A stretch of 64,000 nucleotides of DNA from Mogibacterium sp. (GTDB lineage: Bacteria > Bacillota > Clostridia > Peptostreptococcales > Anaerovoracaceae). A program made the translations under genes and the position numbers. The stretch is taken from positions 62,001 to 126,000 of the forward strand of contig JAFRCS010000017.1 of the NCBI GenBank assembly GCA_017404265.1, given 5' to 3'. Below the pieces are notes generated by a model. The model was not told the origin of the DNA. It saw nothing but the letters and a program-made list of their open reading frames with translations, and searched no databases. Below, piece by piece: positions 8,444 to 17,328 of the stretch (position 1 is the first letter of the stretch; each line of letters opens with the position of its first letter).

Positions 8444-10864
8444 TTAGCGCAGCTGAGCTCCGCATTTATTGCCCAGCACCTTTATGATGCCGTTCATCTT
8501 CTTATCTATCTGTTTTGAAGTCATTGTCGAATCATCATTTCCTATCTTGAGACTCAGCATGATCGACTTCTTTCCTGCCGGTATCTGCTTTCCGCGGTAT
8601 TCTTCAACAAATCTGAGATCCTTGACCATGTACTTTATGGCATCTTTTATCTCAGCCCAAGTCACCGACTCATCGACCAGCAGCGAGAGATCCTGCTCTA
8701 CGAGCGGATACTGCGGAAGATGTTTGAATTCATTGGTCCTTGATGGATAAGGCTGTATCACATCTGTATCGAGCTCGAATGCCGCGGCGCTCATCATCTT
8801 GATGCCTGATTCATTGAGAGCCTGTACGGAAATGAGTCCGATGGAGCCTGCTATCCTTCCGTCTTCCACGATATTGAGCCAGACTTTCTCATCCGCCCAT
8901 GACGGCTTTACTTTCTGTTTGAAGGTAAACGGCTCAAAGTGGCAGTAGCTTCCCATTCCTTCGATGACTCCTTTGACCTTGAAGAACAGTTCCTTTGCGT
9001 CTTTGCCTGCAAAGCATCCTGTCAGAAGGTTGTGATGTACAGGGAGGACTTCCTCTTCTGTTGAAGGTCTGTATTCTCCCTTTTCGAATACCTGAGCAGC
9101 CTCAAAGAGTGTGAACTCTTCAAAGTATCTGCTGTTCTTGTCGATCGATTCGAGCATTCCAGGGATGAGAGACGATCTGAGTAATCCGAGTTCAGGTGCC
9201 GGCGGTGTAGCCAGCCTGATGGACTTATCCGTATCCACGCCCGCTGCATGGATGAATCTCTCGTCGATCCAAGGATATGTGAAAATCTCGTTCATGCCGC
9301 ATCTGAACGCGAGATATTCTCTCAGTCTTCGGGCAAGATCTTTCTCTACCTGATTTACACAGTGATCGAACTTCACAGGAAGCGGCTGCTTCTTGAAGTA
9401 CTCATATCCTATCAGTCTCGCGATATCTCCGAGGATATCATCGTGGATCGAAACGTCGCCTGTAGATCTCCATGTAGGAACGATGCAGTGATATTTCTCT
9501 CCGTCGAAGCTGACCTCATAACCGAGTCTCTTAAGGATATCCTCGATCTCAGACTGAGGCAGTACTTCTCCGAGTCTCCTGTCAAGGAAATCCTGAGTGA
9601 TGTCGATCACCGCGTTCTCGGTCTTTACAGGATAATTGTCAGTAAATGCCGAGAAGATGCAGTCAGGATAGATCTCCTTGAACAGTGAAAGCGCCATTGA
9701 AACTCCGAGATCTGCTCTCTGAGTGTCGATGCCCTTCTCATATCTGAGAGCGGAATCAGTCTTCTCGTTGAAATAAGCAGTAGTACGTCTTATGCCAGGC
9801 GCTGTGAACACTGCGCATTCCAGAATAACGGAAGTAGTGTCATCCAGTACGGAATCATCCTTGCCGCCCTTGATACCCGCAAGATTCAGCGGTTTCTTTG
9901 TATCGCAGATCACGAGGTGATCATGTGTCAGTTCAAGGTCTTTCTCATCGAGAAGGAGCAGCTTCTCACCGTCATTTGCCAGTCTTACGACAATGGCGTC
10001 TCCGTCTACATGTGTGCTGTCATAAGCGTGCTGAGGAGCTCCGACCGCAAGAAGAACAAAGTTAGTGATGTCAACGAGAGCGTTGATAGGCCTCATTCCA
10101 GCGTTGGTTATAAGTGTTTTCATCCACGCCGGTGATTCCTTGACATATACGTTATCGATCTTTGTAGCTGTGAATCTGTTGCATCTTTCAGGCTCTTCGA
10201 TCGTTACCGGGTATTCAGGGAGTCCCATCGGGAGTTCTGAGCTGAGCTCTTTCAAAGGAACTTTGTAGATAGCTGCAAGTTCTCTTGCGATTCCGTAATG
10301 GCCCCAGAGATCCGGTCTGTTGGACAGCGATTTGTTGTCCACTTCCAGGATCACGTCGTCCATGCCCATTACCTCGGCAACAGACTGCCCTACTTCGCAC
10401 TCGATCCCGAGCTCTGTAAAGTCTACTATCTCTCTTTCATCCTTAGGGACAATAATATCTCCAAGGTAAACTTCAAGCGGAGAGCAGATCATTCCATATG
10501 ATTTTTCGCCCCTGAGCTTGCTTTCCTTGATCAGAACAGGCTCGCCCTCGCCGTGCCATACTACCTCTGCGCCCGGCTTGGAAACACAGACTTTGTGGCC
10601 TGCAGTGAGGTTCGATCCTCCGCAGACGATCTGCTTTATTTCGTCTTCACCTACATCCGTCATGCATATCTTAAGAGCGTCCGCGTTAGGATGAGGTCTT
10701 ACTTCCTTTATTTCTCCTACGACGATGTCGTGGAACTTGTCGGCAGTCTTGATGACTTCCTCTACCTCAACAGTTCTCATCGTGAGGTCATATGCTATCT
10801 GATCGTATGTGAGATCTTTTGGCAGATCGACATATCTGCTGATGAATTTCATCGAAATATACAT
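8444..10864 (-). CDS. pheT: phenylalanyl-tRNA synthetase beta subunit
   Basis: Large subunit of the (alpha-beta)2 PheRS. At 806 aa it has the full bacterial architecture: N-terminal tRNA-binding OB domain (HPNADALKICMTDVGEDEIK), the B3/B4 editing domain, the B5 domain, the catalytic-like core and a C-terminal anticodon-binding domain ending near GNKCGAQLR. ATG 10864 is supported by AGGAGG 6 nt upstream; an in-frame ATG four codons later is an alternative. It follows pheS by 15 nt. No T-box leader lies ahead of the operon, unlike in many Firmicutes. Confidence 0.97.
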   Translation of the reverse strand: MYISMKFISRYVDLPKDLTYDQIAYDLTMRTVEVEEVIKTADKFHDIVVGEIKEVRPHPNADALKICMTDVGEDEIKQIVCGGSNLTAGHKVCVSKPGAEVVWHGEGEPVLIKESKLRGEKSYGMICSPLEVYLGDIIVPKDEREIVDFTELGIECEVGQSVAEVMGMDDVILEVDNKSLSNRPDLWGHYGIARELAAIYKVPLKELSSELPMGLPEYPVTIEEPERCNRFTATKIDNVYVKESPAWMKTLITNAGMRPINALVDITNFVLLAVGAPQHAYDSTHVDGDAIVVRLANDGEKLLLLDEKDLELTHDHLVICDTKKPLNLAGIKGGKDDSVLDDTTSVILECAVFTAPGIRRTTAYFNEKTDSALRYEKGIDTQRADLGVSMALSLFKEIYPDCIFSAFTDNYPVKTENAVIDITQDFLDRRLGEVLPQSEIEDILKRLGYEVSFDGEKYHCIVPTWRSTGDVSIHDDILGDIARLIGYEYFKKQPLPVKFDHCVNQVEKDLARRLREYLAFRCGMNEIFTYPWIDERFIHAAGVDTDKSIRLATPPAPELGLLRSSLIPGMLESIDKNSRYFEEFTLFEAAQVFEKGEYRPSTEEEVLPVHHNLLTGCFAGKDAKELFFKVKGVIEGMGSYCHFEPFTFKQKVKPSWADEKVWLNIVEDGRIAGSIGLISVQALNESGIKMMSAAAFELDTDVIQPYPSRTNEFKHLPQYPLVEQDLSLLVDESVTWAEIKDAIKYMVKDLRFVEEYRGKQIPAGKKSIMLSLKIGNDDSTMTSKQIDKKMNGIIKVLGNKCGAQLR

Positions 10865-10879
10865 AGCTTGCCTCCTTTC

Positions 10880-11917
10880 CTACTTGAACTGATTGAGGAA
10901 TCTCAGATCCGCGCTGTGGAACAGCCTTACGTCATCGACTCCGTAACGCATCATTACCAGTCTGTCCAGACCGATGTTGGTGTAGAATCCCGTCCATACG
11001 TCCGGATCAAGGTTTGCCGCTCTAAGAACGTTAGGATGGATAACGCCGCCCGGCATTACCTCTATCCAGCCAGCCTGGTTGCAGGCCTTGCAGCCCTTGC
11101 CGCCACAGAGCAGGCACTCCATGTCGATCTCATAGCCCGGCTCAGTGAACGGGAAAAATCCTTCTCTCATCCTTACGTTGACCTTGCGTCCGAATACTTT
11201 TTCAAGGATGGTCTCTATCATTACTCTTCCGGAACTGAAAGAGATGTCCTTATCAACGATAAGAGCCTCATACTGGAAGAACGCTCTCTCATGCCGTGCG
11301 TCTGTAGTCTCATTTCTGTAAACTCTTCCCGGGTATACGAATCTCGCAGGAGCTCCGTGCTGCAGCAGATACCTTACAGAACCTCCTGTGAGGTGCGGAC
11401 GGAGGCACAGCCTTTCGTTTCCGCGCTTGTCCTCTGTGCCCTCGAGCCAGTATGTATCCATAGAAGCTCTGGCAGGATGGTCTGCCGCAAAGTTCAGATT
11501 GTCAAATGCGAATTTCTCGCTTGAGATATCATCTTCACTGTAGATCTCAAAACCGAGCGATCTGAAGGCGTCGTTCAGGTCGTAGCACATCTGTGTGATA
11601 GGATGAAGAGCTCCTCCGCTTACTTCGATTCCCGGCAGAGTGAGGTCGATCTCTCCCTCAACCGCTGAAGCACTGGCGATAAGCTCTTCTGCCCTTGCCT
11701 GCAGCTTCTCCGCAAACATGTTCTTGACCTCGTTAGCCTTCATTCCGACTGATTTTCTCATTTCGGGTTCCAGTCCGCCGAGACTCTTGAGGACTTCCTG
11801 AAGCGCGCTCTTCTTTCCGGTCAGCTCCTTACGGACAGCTTCAAGAGCGTCCCTGTCAGCAGCTTCGGCTATGCGCTGGAATCCTTCTTCGCGGACTTTT
11901 TCAAGCCTGTCAAGCAT
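10880..11917 (-). CDS. pheS: phenylalanyl-tRNA synthetase alpha subunit
   Basis: Catalytic subunit of class II PheRS, 345 aa. An N-terminal coiled-coil arm (residues ~1-85) is followed by motif 2 (LRPHLTGGSVRYLLQ and VYRNETTDARHERAFFQYE) and motif 3 (GLDRLVMMRYGVDDVR). The insertion with CLLCGGKGCKACNQAGWIEV is typical of bacterial PheS. The ATG overlaps the stop of the butyrate kinase gene by 8 nt (ATGCTTGA) and uses an AGGAGG located inside the end of that gene, so pheS expression is tied to buk translation. Confidence 0.97.
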   Translation of the reverse strand: MLDRLEKVREEGFQRIAEAADRDALEAVRKELTGKKSALQEVLKSLGGLEPEMRKSVGMKANEVKNMFAEKLQARAEELIASASAVEGEIDLTLPGIEVSGGALHPITQMCYDLNDAFRSLGFEIYSEDDISSEKFAFDNLNFAADHPARASMDTYWLEGTEDKRGNERLCLRPHLTGGSVRYLLQHGAPARFVYPGRVYRNETTDARHERAFFQYEALIVDKDISFSSGRVMIETILEKVFGRKVNVRMREGFFPFTEPGYEIDMECLLCGGKGCKACNQAGWIEVMPGGVIHPNVLRAANLDPDVWTGFYTNIGLDRLVMMRYGVDDVRLFHSADLRFLNQFK

Positions 11918-13028
11918 TTTCTGATCCTCCTTTGCGTTTAACCATATCCTTGCCCGTATACACCTTAGGCGTCTCTTCGCCTCTCAGGACTCTCAGAGCC
12001 CCGGCGCACATGGCTTCCTGTTCTACTTCGTTCTCATATATGAATATCGGTGCTATCCATTCCGTATGCTGCCTGATGTAATCAAGCAGCTTTCTAAATC
12101 GCGTGTATCTCCCGGTGATCAGTATACCGTCCAGATCGCCTTTCAATACTGTCGCCATGGAACCGATGTATTTGACTATGTTGTATCCGAGAGCCTCCCA
12201 TACCAGCCTGGCTTCTTCATCGCCATTGAGCACTCTGGCGTAGACTTCATCCGCGTCTGACGTTCCGAAGTGCGATACGAATCCGCCTGTGCCCGTACAG
12301 AGATGGCGCATCTCTTCGTATGTATGATCACGGAAGTAATCGAGCACTTCCATCAGCGGGAGCGACCCGGTGCGTGTCGCAGTGAACGGCCCTTCTCCGC
12401 CGGCTCCCTGATTGCAGTCGACCTGCCTGCCGCAGTCATGAGCGGCTATTGTTATTCCGCCGTCTATGTGCGCTACCACCAGCTTCGACTTTTTGTAGTC
12501 CATTCCATGGATCTTGCAGTGCTTCATCGCAGTGCCTCTGAGATTGAGAGCATGCGATTCTGTGCGCCTTTCTATCTCTTTGACTCCAGTCACCCTTGCG
12601 ACGTCGGTATATTCGTCCACGCATATAGGGTCGACCATGAAGAGTCTTCCGCCGTACTCCTGCTGAAGTTCATATGCCAGCTGTACACCGAGTATGGACG
12701 GATGAATGGTGCGGCCTACGTTGTTCCTGATATCGTTCAGAAGCAGATCATTTACTTCGAATGTGCCGCTCGGTACCGGATAGCATCCTCCGCCCCTTCC
12801 GACAAATGCGTCTATGTTATCCATCTCGATATCGTTCTTCTCGATGAATTCCCGGATAACACTCATTCTGTAACCGAACTGGTCGTTCGGAGTCGGGAAC
12901 TTATTAAGCGCTTCCGCGTCATGAGTCACGGATGTCTCCAGTATCTTGATGTTGTTTTCAAACAAAGCCAGCTTTGTCGAAGTTGATCCCGGATTTATGA
13001 CAAATATGCGGTATCTGTTGTTTTTCAT
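11910..13028 (-). CDS. buk: butyrate kinase (copy 1)
   Basis: ASKHA-family acyl kinase making butyrate and ATP from butyryl phosphate, the last step of the Ptb-Buk route. It is 372 aa, with phosphate-1 loop FVINPGSTSTKLALFENN, VGRGGGCYPVPSGTFEVN, AHIDGGITIAAHDCGRQVD, and GTGGFVSHFGTSDADEV. These match Buk rather than acetate kinase; a branched-chain acyl substrate is equally possible. No phosphate butyryltransferase gene lies nearby. It is the first gene of an operon with pheS and pheT, which is an odd pairing, and it lies directly downstream of a terminator-like hairpin. A diverged second copy is at 56770-57876. Confidence 0.93.
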   Translation of the reverse strand: MKNNRYRIFVINPGSTSTKLALFENNIKILETSVTHDAEALNKFPTPNDQFGYRMSVIREFIEKNDIEMDNIDAFVGRGGGCYPVPSGTFEVNDLLLNDIRNNVGRTIHPSILGVQLAYELQQEYGGRLFMVDPICVDEYTDVARVTGVKEIERRTESHALNLRGTAMKHCKIHGMDYKKSKLVVAHIDGGITIAAHDCGRQVDCNQGAGGEGPFTATRTGSLPLMEVLDYFRDHTYEEMRHLCTGTGGFVSHFGTSDADEVYARVLNGDEEARLVWEALGYNIVKYIGSMATVLKGDLDGILITGRYTRFRKLLDYIRQHTEWIAPIFIYENEVEQEAMCAGALRVLRGEETPKVYTGKDMVKRKGGSENA

Positions 13029-13050
13029 GGGTTTCTACCTGCAGTTATAT

Positions 13051-13083
13051 AAAAAGCGGTGTCTCTTTCGCAGAGCCACCGCT
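13051..13083 (-). terminator. intrinsic terminator or attenuator ahead of buk-pheST
   Basis: Minus strand: 12-bp stem (AGCGGTGGCTCT with AGAGACACCGCT, one mismatch) closed by a short loop and followed by TTTTT. It ends the transcript that includes the M-PPase-like gene, yet only about 22 nt separate its T-run from the buk start, leaving little room for a separate promoter downstream. Confidence 0.8.
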
Positions 13084-13119
13084 TGCCTTCTTAGTTAAGC
13101 CATGCTCTGCCGCCGTTAT

Positions 13120-14919
13120 TTAAAATATGCCTCCAAAATCCATAAAGAGAGGCGCAAACACGAGTGTAACAGCGACCATCAGCTTAATGACCGTACCGAG
13201 AGTCTCTGTAGCGGTTCTGTCAAAAAATCGTCCGGAGTTGTTGAACGCGAATATGACACACATCCCTGTGATGGATGCGGAGCAAGCAAAAGCGATAAGG
13301 CCGTTTACGCCTCCCAGAACGCCGCATGCAAGCGGAACGAGCAACGAGATGGCATATATAGGAAACTGGCCTCTGAGGGCTGTTATTCGCTTCTCAGGGT
13401 CATCGCTGTCGCTCAGTCTGCCTCTGAGTACCTGACTTGTAAGTCTGATAGACCTGATGATAAGTCCTGCGCAGACGAAGACGACAACGGCTCCTATCAT
13501 CATGCCGGTGTATACCGAAGTGCTGAGCAGGTTAGTCGACATGTTGTTGGCTACTACAGAAAGAGCCGTGAACATTGCGACAAGCGTCACATAGCTTGCG
13601 GTCGATGAGAAAGTCTTTCCTACAGCGTCCGTCCTGGCCGAAGCGGTCAGAAGAACATCTGCAGGATTAGGGCTTTCCGCATCAGGATCCGTAAGAGACG
13701 CGATATCCGAAGCGCTCGCGGTGTTGATGGAGAACCCTCTTACAGCACAGTTGACTGCTGCCATGGCGTTAATGCCTATCGCGGCAAGGGCTATGCCGTA
13801 GAAATTTGCGAACTTATACGCGATTACCATAGCGGTCGTCGTAAGGATGGCCGGGATGATAACCGAGATCATACCTATGGAAAGGCTGTAGATCATTGAC
13901 TGGGCTGCGCCGGTAGTCTTGATATCCGGCAGATACTTTCTGAAAGCGATGCCGTCAGCCGAATATGCCTTGGCTGCTTCAGCTGAAGCTATTGCGGCGG
14001 CTATGCCTACTCCCACGCAGATCGAGTAAATGTACGACTGAAGTATCCTGTTGCTGAAGTACGCGGATACCGCGATGATCACAACAGCCGCTACATAGTT
14101 GCCTGCAGTGAGACCTGCAGCAGGGTTTTTGACCACATGCCCTCTGTAGGTCATGATGCCCAGAATGGACGCTATGATGCCGGCCGCAAATACGATCAGC
14201 GGATATCTGGCAGCGGATGTAGCGGTGAAAGTCGACATAACGCCTGATGTATCAACACCTACTTCTGCAAGAAGAGCCGCCGAACATGCGCTGAGTATGT
14301 ATGTCTCAACATGATCCGCTCCGCTTCCGATAAACATGCCTGAATAATCCGTAAAGTCATCGCTTTTTACGGTAAGCGAATAAGCTCCCGAAAATGCGGT
14401 ACCGGATAATCCCAGACAGAACGATACGACAGAAGCTCCCAGCGCGAAGCTGGCGATGAGTTTTACCAGATGCTCCGTATCGAGGAAAAAGAACAGCACA
14501 CCGAGTCCGACAAGCGCTATCGACATGACGAAAAGTCCCATGACAGCAGCGGATCTGTATGAAGTCTTAAGAGCGTTCCTTATGTCGCCCGTAACCGCGA
14601 TAGATGAAGGCGCTATGCTCCCGGTCACTGCAGTTACGGAGCCGGCTAGTACCGATACAAAGCAAAGAACCGCTCCCCCTAAAAAGACAGCGGCGTTGAG
14701 GTGCCCGACAAAGAAAAACAGCGCTGCGCTTATAAGCGCCAGCATTATTACCAGGGGCACATATTGGATCGACCAGAATTCTGAATATCTGCTTTTGACT
14801 TCCGCGAAGGTATTTGCCGAAGTTTCGTTTCTTACTATGCGGCTTCTGAGCCACGATTCCAGGGAAACAGCACTCAGCAGACCCACGAGGGCGCAGACCA
14901 GAGTGATAATTTTCAGCAT
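13120..14919 (-). CDS. membrane pyrophosphatase (HppA) homologue lacking catalytic motifs
   Basis: A 599-aa polytopic membrane protein with about 14-16 hydrophobic helices. The backbone aligns by eye with H+/Na+-translocating pyrophosphatases: ALKTSYRSAAVMGL, GSGADHVETYILSACSAALL (compare GMGADLFESYV), YPLIVFAAGIIASILG, KTTGAAQSMIYSLSIGM, YKFANFYGIALAAIGI and VIKLMVAVTLVFAPLF. But the PPi/Mg-binding signatures are gone: no DVGADLVGKVE, only a remnant of DNVGDNVGD (DDFTDYSGM), no DNAGGIAEM, no DALDAVGN, and the C-terminal GDTVGDPFKDT block is deleted. It is ~60-130 aa shorter than functional enzymes. It should not hydrolyse PPi; its role is unknown. It starts one base after the secG stop with no clear SD, implying coupling. 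Confidence 0.82.
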   Translation of the reverse strand: MLKIITLVCALVGLLSAVSLESWLRSRIVRNETSANTFAEVKSRYSEFWSIQYVPLVIMLALISAALFFFVGHLNAAVFLGGAVLCFVSVLAGSVTAVTGSIAPSSIAVTGDIRNALKTSYRSAAVMGLFVMSIALVGLGVLFFFLDTEHLVKLIASFALGASVVSFCLGLSGTAFSGAYSLTVKSDDFTDYSGMFIGSGADHVETYILSACSAALLAEVGVDTSGVMSTFTATSAARYPLIVFAAGIIASILGIMTYRGHVVKNPAAGLTAGNYVAAVVIIAVSAYFSNRILQSYIYSICVGVGIAAAIASAEAAKAYSADGIAFRKYLPDIKTTGAAQSMIYSLSIGMISVIIPAILTTTAMVIAYKFANFYGIALAAIGINAMAAVNCAVRGFSINTASASDIASLTDPDAESPNPADVLLTASARTDAVGKTFSSTASYVTLVAMFTALSVVANNMSTNLLSTSVYTGMMIGAVVVFVCAGLIIRSIRLTSQVLRGRLSDSDDPEKRITALRGQFPIYAISLLVPLACGVLGGVNGLIAFACSASITGMCVIFAFNNSGRFFDRTATETLGTVIKLMVAVTLVFAPLFMDFGGIF

Positions 14920-14920
14920 G

Positions 14921-15154
14921 TTAATTGAAAATAGCTACTATAGCCAGTGATACAACGATATATACCACGGCGCAGATTGTTGTTATTCTTGAAAGCAGTG
15001 CGTCATATCCTCTGCTCTTGCGCTTTCCGAAGAGCTGCTCTGCTCCGCCGGCGATCGAACCCGAAAGGCCGTCGCTCTTGCTCTCCTGGAGAAGAATGCT
15101 GACGATCAGCACGATGCTTGATAACAAAAGGATAACCATTAAAGCTGTATGCAT
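14921..15154 (-). CDS. secG: preprotein translocase subunit SecG
   Basis: Small SecYEG subunit that assists protein export. It has two membrane helices (ALMVILLLSSIVLIVSILL and ITTICAVVYIVVSLAIVAI) joined by the conserved cytoplasmic loop with SDGLSGSIAGGAEQLFGKRK. I choose ATG 15154 (77 aa) because TTTTGGAGGAC lies 5 nt upstream; an upstream TTG at 15166 falls within that SD itself. In Clostridia secG often follows the glycolytic gap-pgk-tpi-gpm-eno cluster; here it follows pgk-tpiA only. Confidence 0.95.
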   Translation of the reverse strand: MHTALMVILLLSSIVLIVSILLQESKSDGLSGSIAGGAEQLFGKRKSRGYDALLSRITTICAVVYIVVSLAIVAIFN

Positions 15155-15183
15155 AATGTCCTCCAAAATTTAATCATAAACTA

Positions 15184-15213
15184 TAGGCGTCCGGATAATG
15201 ATCCGAACGCCTA
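15184..15213 (-). terminator. stem-loop between tpiA and secG
   Basis: Thirteen-base arms (TAGGCGTTCGGAT with ATCCGGACGCCTA on the minus strand, one mismatch) around a 4-nt loop. The sequence after it is only mildly T-rich, so termination may be leaky. Its 5' arm abuts the -10 box of the secG promoter. Confidence 0.6.
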
Positions 15214-15243
15214 AATGTACCACGATTGGCATATGTGTGTCAA
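15214..15243 (-). promoter_or_regulatory. sigma-A promoter for secG
   Basis: Minus strand: -35 TTGACA (15238-15243, perfect consensus), 18-nt spacer, -10 TACATT (15214-15219). The start point at about 15207 falls inside the 5' arm of the tpiA-secG hairpin, so a transcript made here lacks part of that arm while tpiA read-through RNA contains all of it. Confidence 0.65.
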
Positions 15244-15258
15244 TTGAAATGACTGATT

Positions 15259-16017
15259 TTAGAGTGAAGCAGCGTCTGTCGCGATCGAAGCGAAATCGTC
15301 TACTTTCAGGCTGGCTCCGCCGATGAGTCCGCCATTGATATCCGGCTTCTCAAGAAGCTCTTTTGCGTTCGATGCCTTCATCGATCCGCCGTAGAGGATC
15401 AGCATGCTGTCGCCTGTTGCATTGTCATAGATTCCGGAGATGACTCCTCTGATGAATGCGCACATATCTTCTGCCTGCTCAGGAGTAGCTGTCTTGCCTG
15501 TTCCGATAGCCCAGATAGGTTCATAAGCAATAACTACCTTTGCCGCTTCAGCTGCAGGGATGCCTTCGAAGTCCTCGACTACCTGTCCCGCTACGAATGT
15601 CTGCTCACTTCCCTGCTCTCTTACCTCGAGAGATTCACCGACGCAGAGAATAGGTGTGATACCTGCCTCGAGGAGGACCTTGAGCTTGAGATTGACTGTC
15701 TTGTCAGTCTCAGCAAAGTATTCTCTTCTTTCAGAGTGGCCTACGGCGCAGTATCCTACACCGAGTTCCTTGAGCATAGGTACGGAAACTTCTCCCGTAA
15801 ATGCTCCGCTCTGCTCAAAGTGTACGTTCTGAGCTCCGAATCCGATGCCGCTGCCCTCAAGAGCCTTGCCCAGCTCTGAAAGAGCTGTGAACGGTGCGAG
15901 GATGCACACATCCTTTGCGTTTGGCAGATTCTTTGCCTTGATAGCCTCGGCGAATTCCTTTGCCTCAGCGATCGTCTTGTTCATTTTCCAGTTACCTGCG
16001 ATTAAGAATTTTTTCAT
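15259..16017 (-). CDS. tpiA: triosephosphate isomerase
   Basis: Glycolytic interconversion of dihydroxyacetone phosphate and glyceraldehyde 3-phosphate. The 252-aa TIM barrel carries N-terminal AGNWKMNKT (the catalytic Asn-Lys), AVGHSERREYFAET (catalytic His), VIAYEPIWAIGTGKTATPEQ (catalytic Glu and flexible loop) and the phosphate-binding LYGGSMKASNAKELL and GGLIGGASL. The ATG follows AGAAGGG, 12 nt after pgk, so the two form an operon. Confidence 0.98.
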   Translation of the reverse strand: MKKFLIAGNWKMNKTIAEAKEFAEAIKAKNLPNAKDVCILAPFTALSELGKALEGSGIGFGAQNVHFEQSGAFTGEVSVPMLKELGVGYCAVGHSERREYFAETDKTVNLKLKVLLEAGITPILCVGESLEVREQGSEQTFVAGQVVEDFEGIPAAEAAKVVIAYEPIWAIGTGKTATPEQAEDMCAFIRGVISGIYDNATGDSMLILYGGSMKASNAKELLEKPDINGGLIGGASLKVDDFASIATDAASL

Positions 16018-16029
16018 GTCTTTGCCCTT

Positions 16030-17214
16030 CTATTTGTCTTCAATGATAGCGATGCCAGGAAGCTCGATGCCTTCAAGGAATTCGAGACTTGCTCCGCCGC
16101 CTGTGCTTATATGTGTCATTTTGTCCGCGAGTCCGAACTTGGCTACCGCGGCAGCGCTGTCTCCGCCGCCGATAACTGTAGTAGCGTCGATCTCAGCAAG
16201 GCACTCTGCGATTGCTTTTGTTCCGACAGCGAAATTGTCCATTTCGAATACGCCCATAGGTCCGTTCCAGACTACTGTCTTTGAAGCCTTCAGAGCGTCA
16301 GTAAAGAGTTTGATGGTCTCTTCGCCGATATCCAGTCCCATTCTGTTGTCAGGGATCTCATCGATGTCGTATGTGTCATGCGGCGAGTCATTCGCGAATT
16401 CGTCTGCGCAAACAACGTCAACAGGAAGCATGAACTTTACGCCCTTTTCTGCTGCCAGTTTAAGGATGTCTGCTGCAAGATCGAGGCCTTCTTCATCAAG
16501 GAGGGATGTTCCGATCGAGTATCCCTGCGACTTGAAGAAGGTATATGCCATTCCTCCGCCAACAATAAGGATGTCCACCTTATCAAGAAGATTGGTGATC
16601 ACAGGTATCTTGTCCTTGACTTTAGCTCCACCCATTACGGCAGCGAACGGTCTCTTCGGATTATTTACTGCCTCACCGAGGAACTTCAGCTCTTTCTCAA
16701 TGAGAAATCCGGATACAGCCGGGATATAGTCAGCTATGCCGGTCGTCGAAGAATGTGCTCTGTGAGCAGTTCCGAATGCATCCTGAACAAAGATATCTCC
16801 AAGAGATGCTAGATCCTTCGCAAAACCAGGATCGTTCTTTGTCTCTTCAGCTCTGTATCTGACGTTCTCGATCAGCATTGCTTCTCCGGCTTTGAGGTCC
16901 GCGGCCGCTTTTCTGACGTTGTCATCAACAACAACATCGGAAGGTACAAATTTGACTTCTTTGCCGAGAAGCTCGGAAAGTCTCTTTGCTACTGGCGCAA
17001 GACTGAATTCAGGCTTAGCTTCGCCCTTTGGTCTGCCGAGGTGCGACATGAGTACGATCGAAGCACCATGATCGAGAAGATACTCGATGCTTGGGAGAGC
17101 CGCTTTGATACGGATGTCATCTGTTATGACATCTCCATCAAGCGGCACGTTGAAATCGGCTCTCATGACAGCCCTTTTACCGGCCCAATCGATGTCTCTG
17201 ATTGTCTTTTTCAT
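16030..17214 (-). CDS. pgk: phosphoglycerate kinase
   Basis: Makes ATP from 1,3-bisphosphoglycerate. It is 394 aa, the standard bacterial length. Visible signatures are [27 protein letters not shown], the [12 protein letters not shown] segment, and the nucleotide-binding [12 protein letters not shown] and [14 protein letters not shown], with GMGP-like NGPMGVFE. The start has AAGGAG upstream and a good promoter. The usual neighbours gap, gpmI and eno are absent from this window. Confidence 0.98.
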   Translation of the reverse strand: MKKTIRDIDWAGKRAVMRADFNVPLDGDVITDDIRIKAALPSIEYLLDHGASIVLMSHLGRPKGEAKPEFSLAPVAKRLSELLGKEVKFVPSDVVVDDNVRKAAADLKAGEAMLIENVRYRAEETKNDPGFAKDLASLGDIFVQDAFGTAHRAHSSTTGIADYIPAVSGFLIEKELKFLGEAVNNPKRPFAAVMGGAKVKDKIPVITNLLDKVDILIVGGGMAYTFFKSQGYSIGTSLLDEEGLDLAADILKLAAEKGVKFMLPVDVVCADEFANDSPHDTYDIDEIPDNRMGLDIGEETIKLFTDALKASKTVVWNGPMGVFEMDNFAVGTKAIAECLAEIDATTVIGGGDSAAAVAKFGLADKMTHISTGGGASLEFLEGIELPGIAIIEDK

Positions 17215-17263
17215 CTTCCAGCTCCTTTTTTATCACTTTCAAAAAAGAATTCCATACACATCA

Positions 17264-17292
17264 ATATTAACAATCACACGTCTGTTTTACAA
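17264..17292 (-). promoter_or_regulatory. sigma-A promoter for pgk-tpiA
   Basis: Minus strand: -35 TTGTAA (17287-17292), 17-nt spacer, -10 TAATAT (17264-17269), about 50 nt ahead of the pgk ATG. No clear hairpin terminator for the upstream sbcC gene is visible in the gap. Confidence 0.6.
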
Positions 17293-17328
17293 GGCAATCA
17301 TGTTGTATTACAGTGTATTTCCGTTGAA

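Noticed and set aside
12881..12900. GAAC...GTTC-like sequence within butyrate kinase 1 as a second LexA box
   Set aside because: The spacing is 5 nt rather than 4 and it lies inside a coding sequence with no adjacent promoter.
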